Under the pieces are notes generated by a model. That model did not search any database and was not told the DNA's origin. It saw only the letters and a program-made list of their open reading frames with translations. Made by a program: the position numbers and the translations under genes. A DNA stretch of 64,000 nt from contig NZ_CALWJM010000002.1 of the NCBI RefSeq assembly GCF_944381005.1, forward strand, positions 62,001 through 126,000. Direction: 5' to 3'. This stretch comes from an uncultured Butyricicoccus sp. Its GTDB lineage: Bacteria > Bacillota > Clostridia > Oscillospirales > Butyricicoccaceae. Of the stretch, positions 43,076-52,635 are shown in pieces; positions within the stretch are counted from its first letter, which is position 1; each line of letters starts with the position of its first letter.

Positions 43076-43096
43076 CGTGTCCTCCTGTGTTGGGTC

Positions 43097-46000
43097 TTAT
43101 CGTGCCCGGCGAACGTCCGATTCCAGTTTCAGCCCCGGCATACTGTCATAACGCGGCACGCTGATAAACGTGGTATCACTGGTCATGCGCGGATTGCTGC
43201 CGTTGGTGTCCTCGGCACGCCACATCTGGGCCTTGAGTTCAATCAAAACTTCATTTTTCAGGGTCGGCTTATCGCCGTGGTCTTCATTGACCTTGCGGAA
43301 TGCCTCCTGGTCTTTGGGGATAAAGAGGAAGATACCGTCACTAATGTCGCTGACCTCTCCATCTTCGGGTATTTCGGCCAGCATCAGCAGTTGACCCGGC
43401 AAAGTCTTTTCGCTCGTGGTCGGTGCCTCGGACGAACCGGGAACCATGCTCTGGAACTTGCCCACAAGGCGCACGCTGTTATACAGCGGGTCACCGCGAT
43501 AGCTGCCCACGATGATTACCGTACCTTCCGGAATGGTTTCGGTCTGACCGCCGCTCACTTCATAGGTATAGTCGGATTCCAACACGCCAATCGACGCCAT
43601 CTCACCGAATGCTTCGGTCAAGAAGCGGTCGATATCAAAGGAAATGTTGTCGCCCGGATAGCTCAGAAGCGCAATGTCGGTCAGTTCTACCTCTTCCGGA
43701 ATACCGGAAATTGCAATCTGCTTGGCATCGTACATCCAAATACGGGTATCATCTGCCGATACGTCCGGCTTGTTGAAGTAGGTCAGGAAGGTGTCGTCCT
43801 CCTGCGATTCATTTTTGTCAAATGTGCTCTGCTTGGCAATCTTCCAGTCATCGGTCTGTACCGTTCGGGTATCTGTATAGTTGTCTACCGATACAACCTG
43901 CATCCGTGCCAGACGTTCAGGGGTCAGCACCTCGCCAAACACCGGAAGTTCCTGTTCTTCACTTGCGTCGGTCTGCTGCTCGTCCTGCACTTGGTCAGCG
44001 TCTGTTCCTGTGGTGCTTTCGTCCTGTGCAGGCGGCTGTTCCTCGGCTGTGCCCTCGTCAATGGTCGGGGGTGTGGTGTCCTCGGTATCCGAAGGCTGTT
44101 CTTCGGTATCGGGCTGACCGTCCTCGGTCTGTCCCGGCTCAGCGGGCAGTTCGTCCTCTGGTGTCTGGTCGGGAACCTCGCCTACACCGATTTCGGGCTG
44201 CTGTTCGAACGTGTCCTCGTCGGCTTCGCCGTCCGGCTTCATTCCTTCTTCTTCGCCCTGCTCCGGCTCTATCGGCTGCGCCGGAACCAGTTCAAGTGCT
44301 GGAATTTGTTCCACGGTTTCGGTCTGGTCTGCCGCTTGGTCTTGCGATATGCGAACGGTAAAGCTGCCGCTCAGCGGTACATGCGCACCGGTGATTTTAA
44401 TACCGCTGGTGTGCAGGATGCCGTCATTCTTGGCAGTAATCAAAACCGTTCCGTCCTCGTCGCGGGTGATATCGTATGTATCTGCGTCAATCACCTTGTC
44501 GTAGGAAATGCGCACTTCACGCGCCGAAGCCACATCTGCTTCAAAGCCCAGCTTGTCAATGACGCGCACCTTGTACGAGAATGCCATGTTGTTGGCTGCG
44601 CCCACAACATCATCATAGGTTTGTGTATTCTGTCCATCCGAAATGACAAAGGCAATCGGGTCGTCATTGCGCAAAATCTCATAGCCCTGTACCATAGAAG
44701 CGTCATTGACATTGATGGTCAGGCGCACGGTGTTGCGTACACTTTCATCTGCGCTGTCTGGGTGGGCAATCACTGCCGCGTCAACCGACGCACTCAGACC
44801 ATTGACCTTTTGCTGTCCGTTCAGGCGCAGGCGGCGCGACTGGTCGTTCAAGTACCAAATATCACGGGTTTCTGTGCCGTTGTCCGCCAACATTTGCTTG
44901 GTCTGCTCGTCCAGTTCCATACCCCAACGGGTGAAGAACTCGGTCAAATCCTTGCCGGTCACATCGCCTGCAATGCGGGCAATGCGCGCGTCCTTGGTGG
45001 GTGCATCGATGTGTGCGCCTGCCTTCCACTGAGTAAAGAATTTGTTATAGAAGTCGAGCGGGCCGCTGCCGTGCAGCGCGTCGCCGTCCTCATCGTAAGC
45101 TAAATGCAACTGCCAGTACATGCCGAGCTGTACGAATACATCGCCAGCCTGACCGGGTTCGCCGCGTGCGACCTTGCTGAAAATCGACGGGTACATGCCT
45201 TCCAAACGGGACGGGCCAACCAGTGCGCCGGTCGATTCCGCGGTCTGCGCAACCAGCGAGTAAATATTGTTGGTAATCTCAGCATAACCGATTTTATCCA
45301 TGTTATGTCCGACTTCGTGCGCGATGCCCCAACCGTACAGGCCATTCACATCGTCGCTGTCGTGGGTGTATGCGGTCTGGGCGAGCGGGTAACCGGTCAC
45401 CATGCCGCGTGTCTCGGTGTAGTCAATGCCCACATATGCGCCCGCCGCAAACATGAACGCGCCGGAGAACATGCGCGAGAAGCGGATATTCTGACGGGTC
45501 TGCATGGGGTACTCGTAGGTATTGATGTTCGCATCGGCTGCGATAATGCCTTGGGTCTTATTGGCAAGGAAAATCAGTTCTTCCCATGCGCTGATAGCCT
45601 TGTAAAGCTGATTGGTCATTGCATCTACGTCGGCCTGTGCGCCGCCCAGACCGGTAAGCACCTGGTCAGCCGGCAGAGACAGCAACACGCTCGGCGTTGC
45701 AATCTCGGTTGCGTTGCGTGTATTGGTGCGCTTTACGCTGTCACCGGACAGGTTGAGCGTGGGCACATACGCCTTGAGTGCCTCGACATACGGACGCAGC
45801 ACGGCTTTGCGCTCGGATTCGCCCTTTCCATACCACTGGTCAGGGGTCAGGTTGAGCAGCGGAACCGCTGTGATAACCGAATGGTTTTGGCTGGTGTCGC
45901 GCACTTGCAGCTTGATTTGTGCTGCGTTGCTGCCCTGATACTCGACATACAGCGAGCCGCCGCGCTCGCCCGAACCGGCATTGCCGATTTGTTCAAGGTA

Positions 46001-48637
46001 AATGCGGTTGCGGCCGTTGTGCAGTGCATAATTCTTTCGGGTCGCACTGCTTTCGGAATACTGCTGCCACTGTACCAGCGAAAGGTTATCGCCCTCGCCC
46101 AGTCCTTCGACATAGACCGAGATAGACTGATTGGACAGGGCGGACAGGCCGAGCGGCTGGAGCGCCGAAGCCGACTGACCGTATTTTGCATCCGCCGAAG
46201 CGCTGCGGGAGGTAAAGCCCGAACGCACGGTCAATTCATCCTGACGGTTTTCCAAAAGCTGCTGGGCGTTGTCCAGCTCATCGAGCATAACGGCACGGTC
46301 TACATAATAAGCGTCCTGTGCCTGTGCGCGGGTGCGCAGAGCCGCGATGGTGTCAGCCTGCACACCGCTCTTGAGTGCGGTGTGGCTGTCGTTGTCGAAC
46401 AATGCCGAAATTTCGTCTGCCAGTCCGTCATACTGATAGAACGCGATTTCGGACAAGCTGATATTGCCCGCGCCGTCCCACTGTACGCCCTCAACGGTCA
46501 GTGAAGTGACCTCGGTTTTGGGGAACTTGACGATAAAATATTCGTTGTCCTTGGCCTTTTCAAACGATACCTTAGACGCATCTACCTTTTGACCGTTCAG
46601 CGAGATATTAAAACGGGTGAAGTAGTCGCGGAAGCGTTTTCCGTTGTTGTTCTGTACATCCTTGCCCAAATCCGGAACATAGATGAGGTAATCCATTTCA
46701 TAGGCTTTGTCGAAATGGAAGGTAAACGCGCGCGAATTGTACCATGCACTTGCAATCCAGCTCGTGCGGTAATTGCCGTCATAGACCGAACCGGGCAGAG
46801 AACCCTTGCTGGCGTTATAGTCGGTGTTGCCCCACGGCACATCTGCCGAAGTGATAATCGACGCATCCAGACGGTTTGCGGTCGGCAGGTCGGGTGCGGT
46901 GATGTCCTGCACTTCGGGCTTTCCAATGGCGGTCAGCGACACCGGGCCGTTGCCGCGGTTGTTGACGCCGTATACCTGCACTTCATATTCGGTTTCGTTT
47001 TCCAGTCCAAAAATGGTTGCCGCAGTCTGATACTTGCCTTCGAGCACGGTAAAGGCGGCTCCACTGTCCTTCTTGCGGTACTGCACCTTGCTGCACTCGG
47101 TATCCTTGCCCGGCTTCCAGCTTACGGTCAGCAATCCATCCCCTGCCGTTACGGTCACGCCGTCCGGCTTATCAGGCACACTGTTGGGCTGCGGGGTGGC
47201 GCGCACAATATCCGACTTGCCGCCCTCCCAGACCTGACCGCCCGCACGCGATACCGGTGCAACGGCAAAGTAATAGGTCTTGAGGTTTTCCAGTCCAGTA
47301 ACCGTGTACTGGGTGCGGTCGGTTTCGATGGTGTTGGTCATCTTGTCCGCGCTGGTGCCATAGTAAATCTTATAGCCGGTAATATTCTGGAATTCGTCCC
47401 AAGTCAGGCTGACTTCCTTGGCACCCGGCTGTGCCTTTACATTCTTGACCTGTACATCCTGTGCAACTGGATTTTCGGGTACAATGTCCTGCACAAATTT
47501 AATCTGCTCAATGACAACCGGCTGATTGTCCTTGACTTCGACTTCAATGGTCACTTTCTTGACCGGTATGCGCTTGCCAAGCGAGATGGTCACGACCTTG
47601 CGGCCATCGTCACGGGTCTGCATGGCCAGTACGCCGTCGGGCACATCGTCGCCAAAGGTCTGCTTGAGCTGCTCGCCGTCGGCAGTCTCCACGATAATGA
47701 TGCCCTTTTCGACCGGGTTTGCGGTCGAGCTGACAATTTGTACCTGCTCCATCTCGACCGACTGGTCGGGCTGTGCATCCGATGCCAGCGGAATGGGCAA
47801 TTCCATCTTGGACGCGCCATCCTTGGGTGCAAGCGTGACCGTGCTGCCATCGTCCGAGAACAGCGACGCAATCTCACCTCTTTGCACGTCCACCGTACCC
47901 GCCTGCGCAATCGCGTCGGTGATTGCGTTGGTGTCCACAACCTTGGCTGCAATCAGGCTGGTACTGCGAATCTGCGCATCACCCGATGCGCCTGCCGCCA
48001 TGGTCACAGCTGCCAAGTCGGAAATATCCACCTTACCGTCGCCGTTTAAGTCGCAAGCTGCATCGGTTGTGTTCAACTTTTCTTTGACCTGCTCTACATC
48101 GGCTGCATCAACCTTGCCGTCTGCGTTCAGGTCGCCCTGTGTAAAGGTCGCGTCGCCGGTTCCGGCAATCAACGACTTAGAGTGCGTGTCCAAAGTCAAA
48201 ACATCGCTGGTATAGGTCTTGAAGCCGTTGCCCGAAAAGCGCAAACGATATTCATTCTGACCGTCCTGCGCTGGCAGGCCTTTTGCCGCGATGTCAATAT
48301 AAGAAACGCGGTCATCTTCGTGCCGCAGTGTGACCGTACCTGTGGCGCTGCCCTGCGAGAATTTCAGGACTCCATCTTGGTTTAGATTGCCCTGTGCAAT
48401 CTCGCTTTGTCCTTGAAGCAGCGTCACTTTCAAATCGCCGTTTTCAAGTTTTTGCGACAGAATCGGATAATCCATGCGCAAAGTCGCTGTGATTTCTCCG
48501 GTTGCTGTGGCTGCGCTGCTCAGCGGCACGGTGCGTTGTGTACTTCCGGCTGCGGCTGCATGGGGGACGCTGCCGAGCAGCGACACGCCCACCGATGCGG
48601 CCAGCAGGCCGGAAACCGCTCTATGATACCATTTCAT
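43097..48637 (-). CDS. Giant secreted M60-family metallopeptidase with dockerin and Fn3 domains
   Basis: 1846-residue surface protein. In order: signal peptide (1-30), a beta domain (45-155), a dockerin (168-216, GDLNADGKVDAADVEQV and DLNGDGKVDISDL, two calcium loops), Fn3 domains (about 399-487 and 488-575), a discoidin-like carbohydrate-binding domain (about 606-745), an M60 peptidase with HEVGH at 1107-1111 and a Glu eight residues later, an Asp/Glu/Pro-rich linker (about 1450-1566) and an unassigned C-terminal domain. M60 enzymes cleave mucin-type glycoproteins. The start at 48637 is preferred to 48649, which lies 1 nt after the ribosome site. It is followed by the SLH gene. Confidence 0.9.
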   Translation of the reverse strand: MKWYHRAVSGLLAASVGVSLLGSVPHAAAAGSTQRTVPLSSAATATGEITATLRMDYPILSQKLENGDLKVTLLQGQSEIAQGNLNQDGVLKFSQGSATGTVTLRHEDDRVSYIDIAAKGLPAQDGQNEYRLRFSGNGFKTYTSDVLTLDTHSKSLIAGTGDATFTQGDLNADGKVDAADVEQVKEKLNTTDAACDLNGDGKVDISDLAAVTMAAGASGDAQIRSTSLIAAKVVDTNAITDAIAQAGTVDVQRGEIASLFSDDGSTVTLAPKDGASKMELPIPLASDAQPDQSVEMEQVQIVSSTANPVEKGIIIVETADGEQLKQTFGDDVPDGVLAMQTRDDGRKVVTISLGKRIPVKKVTIEVEVKDNQPVVIEQIKFVQDIVPENPVAQDVQVKNVKAQPGAKEVSLTWDEFQNITGYKIYYGTSADKMTNTIETDRTQYTVTGLENLKTYYFAVAPVSRAGGQVWEGGKSDIVRATPQPNSVPDKPDGVTVTAGDGLLTVSWKPGKDTECSKVQYRKKDSGAAFTVLEGKYQTAATIFGLENETEYEVQVYGVNNRGNGPVSLTAIGKPEVQDITAPDLPTANRLDASIITSADVPWGNTDYNASKGSLPGSVYDGNYRTSWIASAWYNSRAFTFHFDKAYEMDYLIYVPDLGKDVQNNNGKRFRDYFTRFNISLNGQKVDASKVSFEKAKDNEYFIVKFPKTEVTSLTVEGVQWDGAGNISLSEIAFYQYDGLADEISALFDNDSHTALKSGVQADTIAALRTRAQAQDAYYVDRAVMLDELDNAQQLLENRQDELTVRSGFTSRSASADAKYGQSASALQPLGLSALSNQSISVYVEGLGEGDNLSLVQWQQYSESSATRKNYALHNGRNRIYLEQIGNAGSGERGGSLYVEYQGSNAAQIKLQVRDTSQNHSVITAVPLLNLTPDQWYGKGESERKAVLRPYVEALKAYVPTLNLSGDSVKRTNTRNATEIATPSVLLSLPADQVLTGLGGAQADVDAMTNQLYKAISAWEELIFLANKTQGIIAADANINTYEYPMQTRQNIRFSRMFSGAFMFAAGAYVGIDYTETRGMVTGYPLAQTAYTHDSDDVNGLYGWGIAHEVGHNMDKIGYAEITNNIYSLVAQTAESTGALVGPSRLEGMYPSIFSKVARGEPGQAGDVFVQLGMYWQLHLAYDEDGDALHGSGPLDFYNKFFTQWKAGAHIDAPTKDARIARIAGDVTGKDLTEFFTRWGMELDEQTKQMLADNGTETRDIWYLNDQSRRLRLNGQQKVNGLSASVDAAVIAHPDSADESVRNTVRLTINVNDASMVQGYEILRNDDPIAFVISDGQNTQTYDDVVGAANNMAFSYKVRVIDKLGFEADVASAREVRISYDKVIDADTYDITRDEDGTVLITAKNDGILHTSGIKITGAHVPLSGSFTVRISQDQAADQTETVEQIPALELVPAQPIEPEQGEEEGMKPDGEADEDTFEQQPEIGVGEVPDQTPEDELPAEPGQTEDGQPDTEEQPSDTEDTTPPTIDEGTAEEQPPAQDESTTGTDADQVQDEQQTDASEEQELPVFGEVLTPERLARMQVVSVDNYTDTRTVQTDDWKIAKQSTFDKNESQEDDTFLTYFNKPDVSADDTRIWMYDAKQIAISGIPEEVELTDIALLSYPGDNISFDIDRFLTEAFGEMASIGVLESDYTYEVSGGQTETIPEGTVIIVGSYRGDPLYNSVRLVGKFQSMVPGSSEAPTTSEKTLPGQLLMLAEIPEDGEVSDISDGIFLFIPKDQEAFRKVNEDHGDKPTLKNEVLIELKAQMWRAEDTNGSNPRMTSDTTFISVPRYDSMPGLKLESDVRRAR

Positions 48638-48789
48638 ATGCGTTCCCATTTCCTTTCTGTGCCAGACGAGGGGTCTGTTTTTTGGTTACATATTTAAGTA
48701 ACTTTCTTTGATAACGACGAATATTGTAACATAATTTTCCTACTTTGAACAGGGTGTTTTCTCTGCGTGCGTATTTTCTGCTACTATGC

Positions 48790-48823
48790 CAAAAAAGCGG
48801 TCTATGTCACAGACATAGACCGC
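48790..48823 (-). terminator. Terminator between histidine kinase and M60 genes
   Basis: GCGGTCTATGTC, ACA loop, GACATAGACCGC: perfect 12-bp stem; on the minus strand it runs into TTTTTT. Confidence 0.9.
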
Positions 48824-48844
48824 TAATTTGCACAAAAACCAAGG

Positions 48845-51151
48845 TCATTCTTTTTGTTCGGGCAGTGGTGCCGTGGTCGGGAAGGCCAATGTCACCTTAA
48901 ACAGGTCGCCGTCAATGGCAAGGTCAAACCTTCCGCCCATACATTCGGTCAGGCTGCGCGCAATCGACAGCCCCAGCCCGCTTCCTTCGGTCGCGCGTGC
49001 GGCATCGCCGCGTACAAACCGCTCCATCAATTCCTCGGTTTCAATATTGAGTTCTTCGCGCGAGATGTTTTTAATTGCAATCGTACACCATCCATCGCGC
49101 TGGCTCATGTCCAGATAAACCCGTGTGCCTGAAAGCGCATATTTGACAATATTGCCCAGCAGATTGTCAAACACGCGCCACAACAGGCGGCCATCGGCCA
49201 AAATGGTGCAGCTCTCATCGCCCATCCGGAGTACGGGCGATAAATTCTGCTCTTTCAGCCGTTCGCTGTACTCCCCCACCGCCTGCCGCAGCAGTTCGGC
49301 GGCATCGGTCGGTGCCAAATCCACATTGATGTTGCCCGTAGAAGCCTTTGACGCTTCTATCAAATCTTCCAGCAGCTTTTTGAGCCGCTGCGACTGCCGT
49401 TCCAACACGTCTGCATACTCCTTTGCTTCCTGTGGCTGTGGGTCGGTCTTTTTGAGCAGGTCTACATAATTGATAATCGAAGTCAACGGCGTTTTGATGT
49501 CGTGGCTCACGTTGGTCAGCAACTCGGTTTTCAGGTGTTCGCTTTTCATGCGGCGCTCTATCTCGACCGCCATGCCCGCCGAAATATTGTTGAGCCATTC
49601 GGCATGGGCGCGGAACGGGCCGTGTAAATGAGTCAGGTCAATCTTATAGGACAGATTGCCCTGTGCCAGCTTTTGCGCCCCGGTTTGCAGGCGGCTGCAC
49701 TGACGCAGTACCCAGATAGCACCAACCAGCACCAATGCCGAAAACAGCAATACAATGCCGAACACATCGCCGCTGCCATCGCCGACGATATAAAAGAACA
49801 GGTATAGCAAAATCACGCCAATACTGCAAAGTATTCCCTGCTCCATCAGTCCCATTCGGTTTATCGCGCCGCAGACCGTGCGCCATAGGCGCTTGACCGC
49901 TTCCACTGCACGCTGAAAAATGCTCTGTGCACCCGAACCTTGCCACTCAAATTGTTTTGCTTTGTCCACGGCGCGCCGTGCGGTAGACTGCGCCTTTTGC
50001 GCAAAGTCCTGTACACGCTCCTGTACTTTATCGGTATCAATCTGCAAAATCATGCCCATTCGACCCGGTTCTGCCGGCTGTATCTCGCCGTCTGCTTCAA
50101 ACGGCATGACGTTCTGTGTCTCCACCTGTGTGGAATACCTTTGCGGCTGCATCCGATTTTGTTCCCGGCGCTGTTCTAGCCGCTGCACTTGCTGCTTGCC
50201 AAACCGCAGCACCGGACGAAGTACATAATAAGTGACAGTCGTGCGCCAGAACTGCCGCGCCTTGATGCGCACGACCACTGTGCGCAGTAAGAAAAATCCG
50301 GTCAACAGTACCAGCCATGCCATACCTGCCGCAAGGAGCAAAAGAAAATCAATGCCATAATCAGCAATTCCACCTCTTGAGAAAGCGCCGACAATGCCCG
50401 CATTGCCAGAATAAACATTATCCCACACGCCAACCGCCACAGCCAAAACACAGCCTGCCAGAATGACCAGCACGAGCACCGGCCAGCGGTCAAAAAAGCG
50501 TAAATGGATGGGCGTTTCTGGGGTGTCCTCCGGGCGATGACCGGTCGCCAGCAGCAAATACAGCATCAGCAGCAGCGATGCCACGCCGCCGCCCAGCAAC
50601 AGCACCATCAACATGCCTCTCTGTGCCTGAATAAAATCATATGCCATCTGGTACTGTCCCAGCGTATCATTATACACAGGAAATGCGCTGTCAAACCCAA
50701 TTTCCAACCGTTTGGACGGGTCTTGCTCATACACCTGTGACTGCACCAGAACGGTTGCGGGTGTCCATGCGCCCCCCAGCGTCTTTACCGGATAGGTTTG
50801 CTGTGCCTCGCTGCTCATAACGGTCACACGCGCGCGAATATTGGTGACACTTGGGTCATACAGCTCTTCCAGTTGTTCCTTTCTCTCAATGCTCTCCGGT
50901 GTAGACGCATATTGCAAGGCATAATATTCTTCCAGGTCCTCTATGGTCTGCCCTTGGTATCCATTCTGTGGGCCGCTTTCCACCAACATGGTAAACCACG
51001 AGGTTTCTTCCATTGGGCGATTGCCCAACGCATCAATCACCAGTCCATAGAGCGTTACCACGCTCCCATAACCGACGGCGAACAGCGATAGCAATAACAG
51101 CAGCGCTGCCAGCAATTTGGTGCCGCCAGCATATTTCTTAGATGATTTCAT
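48845..51151 (-). CDS. Sensor histidine kinase with about six membrane helices
   Basis: 768-residue membrane kinase. An N-terminal helix (about 12-30) and a 150-residue extracellular segment are followed by helices at about 180-200, 222-245 and 265-290. A cytoplasmic stretch of about 140 residues, two more helices near 435-485 and a HAMP-like region lead to the kinase core. The phosphorylated histidine is His550 in NVSHDIKTPLT. The ATP-binding domain has the N box around RVFDNLLGNIVKYA and GSGLGLSIARSL. It overlaps the response regulator gene by 4 nt. A terminator separates it from the M60 gene, so co-regulation with that gene is only suggested by position. Confidence 0.9.
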   Translation of the reverse strand: MKSSKKYAGGTKLLAALLLLLSLFAVGYGSVVTLYGLVIDALGNRPMEETSWFTMLVESGPQNGYQGQTIEDLEEYYALQYASTPESIERKEQLEELYDPSVTNIRARVTVMSSEAQQTYPVKTLGGAWTPATVLVQSQVYEQDPSKRLEIGFDSAFPVYNDTLGQYQMAYDFIQAQRGMLMVLLLGGGVASLLLMLYLLLATGHRPEDTPETPIHLRFFDRWPVLVLVILAGCVLAVAVGVWDNVYSGNAGIVGAFSRGGIADYGIDFLLLLAAGMAWLVLLTGFFLLRTVVVRIKARQFWRTTVTYYVLRPVLRFGKQQVQRLEQRREQNRMQPQRYSTQVETQNVMPFEADGEIQPAEPGRMGMILQIDTDKVQERVQDFAQKAQSTARRAVDKAKQFEWQGSGAQSIFQRAVEAVKRLWRTVCGAINRMGLMEQGILCSIGVILLYLFFYIVGDGSGDVFGIVLLFSALVLVGAIWVLRQCSRLQTGAQKLAQGNLSYKIDLTHLHGPFRAHAEWLNNISAGMAVEIERRMKSEHLKTELLTNVSHDIKTPLTSIINYVDLLKKTDPQPQEAKEYADVLERQSQRLKKLLEDLIEASKASTGNINVDLAPTDAAELLRQAVGEYSERLKEQNLSPVLRMGDESCTILADGRLLWRVFDNLLGNIVKYALSGTRVYLDMSQRDGWCTIAIKNISREELNIETEELMERFVRGDAARATEGSGLGLSIARSLTECMGGRFDLAIDGDLFKVTLAFPTTAPLPEQKE

Positions 51152-51858
51152 GTTGTTTTCCCTCCTTTTTCAAACTTATAGCCCTGCCCCCACACGACCT
51201 TTACATAGCGGGGTTCGGCTGGTGTGATTTCAATTTTCTCGCGCAAATGGCGAATGTGTACGGCAACCGTTGAATCGTTCCCATAGGCGTCTTCTTTCCA
51301 CACCGCCGCATAAATCTGTGCGGTGGAAAACACCTGCCCGGCGTTGCTCATCAACAGTTTTAAAATGCTGTATTCGGTCGGCGTCAGCGAAACCGGTTCG
51401 CCGTCCACCTCGACCAGTTTGCTTTCATCGTCCAACATCACGCTGCCTATCGTGATGACCTGCGGTTTTTGCGGCTCGGTCGGCATACTGCCCAGCAAGG
51501 TATAGCGTCTAAGCTGCGACTTGACCCGCGCCACTACCTCCATCGGGTGAAACGGCTTGGTCACATAGTCATCCGCGCCGATGGTCAGCCCTAACACCTT
51601 GTCGGTGTCCTCGCTCTTGGCGGTCAGCAAAATGATGGGCAAATTAGACCGTTCGCGTAATTTGGCCGTCGCTGCAATGCCGTCCATTTCGGGCATCATA
51701 ATATCCATCAGTGCAAGATGAATCTTATGCTTGTCCAGCGCTTCCAGCGCCTGTGCGCCGGTATAAGCTGGTATTACCTGATAGCCTTCGGCCGAAAGAT
51801 AAATGGTCAGTGCATTGACAATATCATGGTCGTCGTCACAAACCAAAATGTTATACAT
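51148..51858 (-). CDS. OmpR-family response regulator
   Basis: 236-residue DNA-binding response regulator. The receiver domain has the acidic pair Asp8-Asp9, the phosphorylated Asp52 in LMDIMMPEMDG, Thr in LLTAKSED and the lysine in YVTKPFHPMEV. The C-terminal winged helix has SLTPTEYSILKLLM and the recognition segment NDSTVAVHIRHLREKIE. It is partner to the histidine kinase by 4-nt overlap. A 16-bp palindrome (51883-51898) lies just upstream of its start. Confidence 0.93.
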   Translation of the reverse strand: MYNILVCDDDHDIVNALTIYLSAEGYQVIPAYTGAQALEALDKHKIHLALMDIMMPEMDGIAATAKLRERSNLPIILLTAKSEDTDKVLGLTIGADDYVTKPFHPMEVVARVKSQLRRYTLLGSMPTEPQKPQVITIGSVMLDDESKLVEVDGEPVSLTPTEYSILKLLMSNAGQVFSTAQIYAAVWKEDAYGNDSTVAVHIRHLREKIEITPAEPRYVKVVWGQGYKFEKGGKTT

Positions 51859-51882
51859 GATAGCGCCCCCTTCACCCCCTGC

Positions 51883-51898
51883 CGAATGATATCATTCG
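51883..51898. promoter_or_regulatory. 16-bp perfect palindrome upstream of the response regulator
   Basis: CGAATGATATCATTCG is fully symmetric and ends 25 bp before the response regulator start. It could be an autoregulatory operator or an RNA hairpin. Confidence 0.45.
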
Positions 51899-52058
51899 TA
51901 TTGGGATGTACTTTATCTGCCTTTATTGTCTCATAAACTTTTTTAAAATCCTAGTAGCCAAACCTTTAAGATTTCTTTAACTTTACCGATTGACACCCGC
52001 TGCCCTTTCGGGTACTCTAACAGGGGAATCCCCATTTTATTTTCAGGAGGAATGATTT

Positions 52059-52448
52059 ATGGAACTCGGTATTCAGGGTTATCAAGAACTGACCGTCACC
52101 GATAATTTACTTGCCTGCAATGTCGGCAGTGGCTCGGTTGCCGTTTACGCGACCCCTATGATGATTGCCGGCATTGAGGGCACAGCAGCCGGCAGTGTTG
52201 CCCCCTACCTGCCCGAAGGCAAAACCACGGTCGGCACACAGATGAATGTTTCCCATGTCGCTGCAACGCCCGCCGGTATGAAAGTACATTTTGAAACCAA
52301 ACTCATCGAAATCGCACCCAACGGCAAAATTTTAACCTTTCAGGTTGCGGCATTCGACGAAGCCGGTCTGATTGGCGAAGGCACCCATCAGCGCGCCATT
52401 GTGGACAAAGAACGCTTTGAAGCCAAGGCACAGAGCAAAAAAAGTTGA
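52059..52448 (+). CDS. Hotdog-fold thioesterase (FlK-like)
   Basis: 129-residue small thioesterase of the hotdog fold, similar to fluoroacetyl-CoA thioesterase. It has the ATPMMIAGIEGTAA segment with the conserved Glu, VGTQMNVSHVAATPAGMKV and GEGTHQRAIV. It is probably a housekeeping hydrolase of toxic or stalled acyl-CoAs in the cytoplasm. It stands alone with AGGAGGAA ahead and a terminator after it. Confidence 0.85.
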   Translation: MELGIQGYQELTVTDNLLACNVGSGSVAVYATPMMIAGIEGTAAGSVAPYLPEGKTTVGTQMNVSHVAATPAGMKVHFETKLIEIAPNGKILTFQVAAFDEAGLIGEGTHQRAIVDKERFEAKAQSKKS

Positions 52449-52465
52449 GATTTCCCTTTTTGTGT

Positions 52466-52494
52466 CACCCCCAGCCTATCTGGGGGTGTTTTTT
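52466..52494 (+). terminator. Terminator after the thioesterase gene
   Basis: CACCCCCA, short loop, TGGGGGTG, then TTTTTTG. Confidence 0.85.
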
Positions 52495-52600
52495 GTTTTT
52501 CCCCGCGTTTTTTAATCTCTCCGGTATCACCGGTTTTACGCTTTTCTTTTGTTCTCGATTTTATAACCCAAAGATATTTGTATAAATTTGTGAAAAAATA

Positions 52601-52629
52601 TTGTTCTTTACGCCTACTCGCGGTATTAT
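52601..52629 (+). promoter_or_regulatory. Promoter of the second chemoreceptor gene
   Basis: TTGTTC (52601-52606), 17-bp spacer, TATTAT (52624-52629). It gives a leader of about 250 nt before the start at 52888. Confidence 0.6.
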
Positions 52630-52635
52630 ATAAAT

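Noticed and set aside
42959..45103. A 714-codon plus-strand open frame across the SLH/M60 junction
   Set aside because: It spans two real genes on the opposite strand and their spacer; composition is that of an antisense frame (Cys, His and Arg rich).
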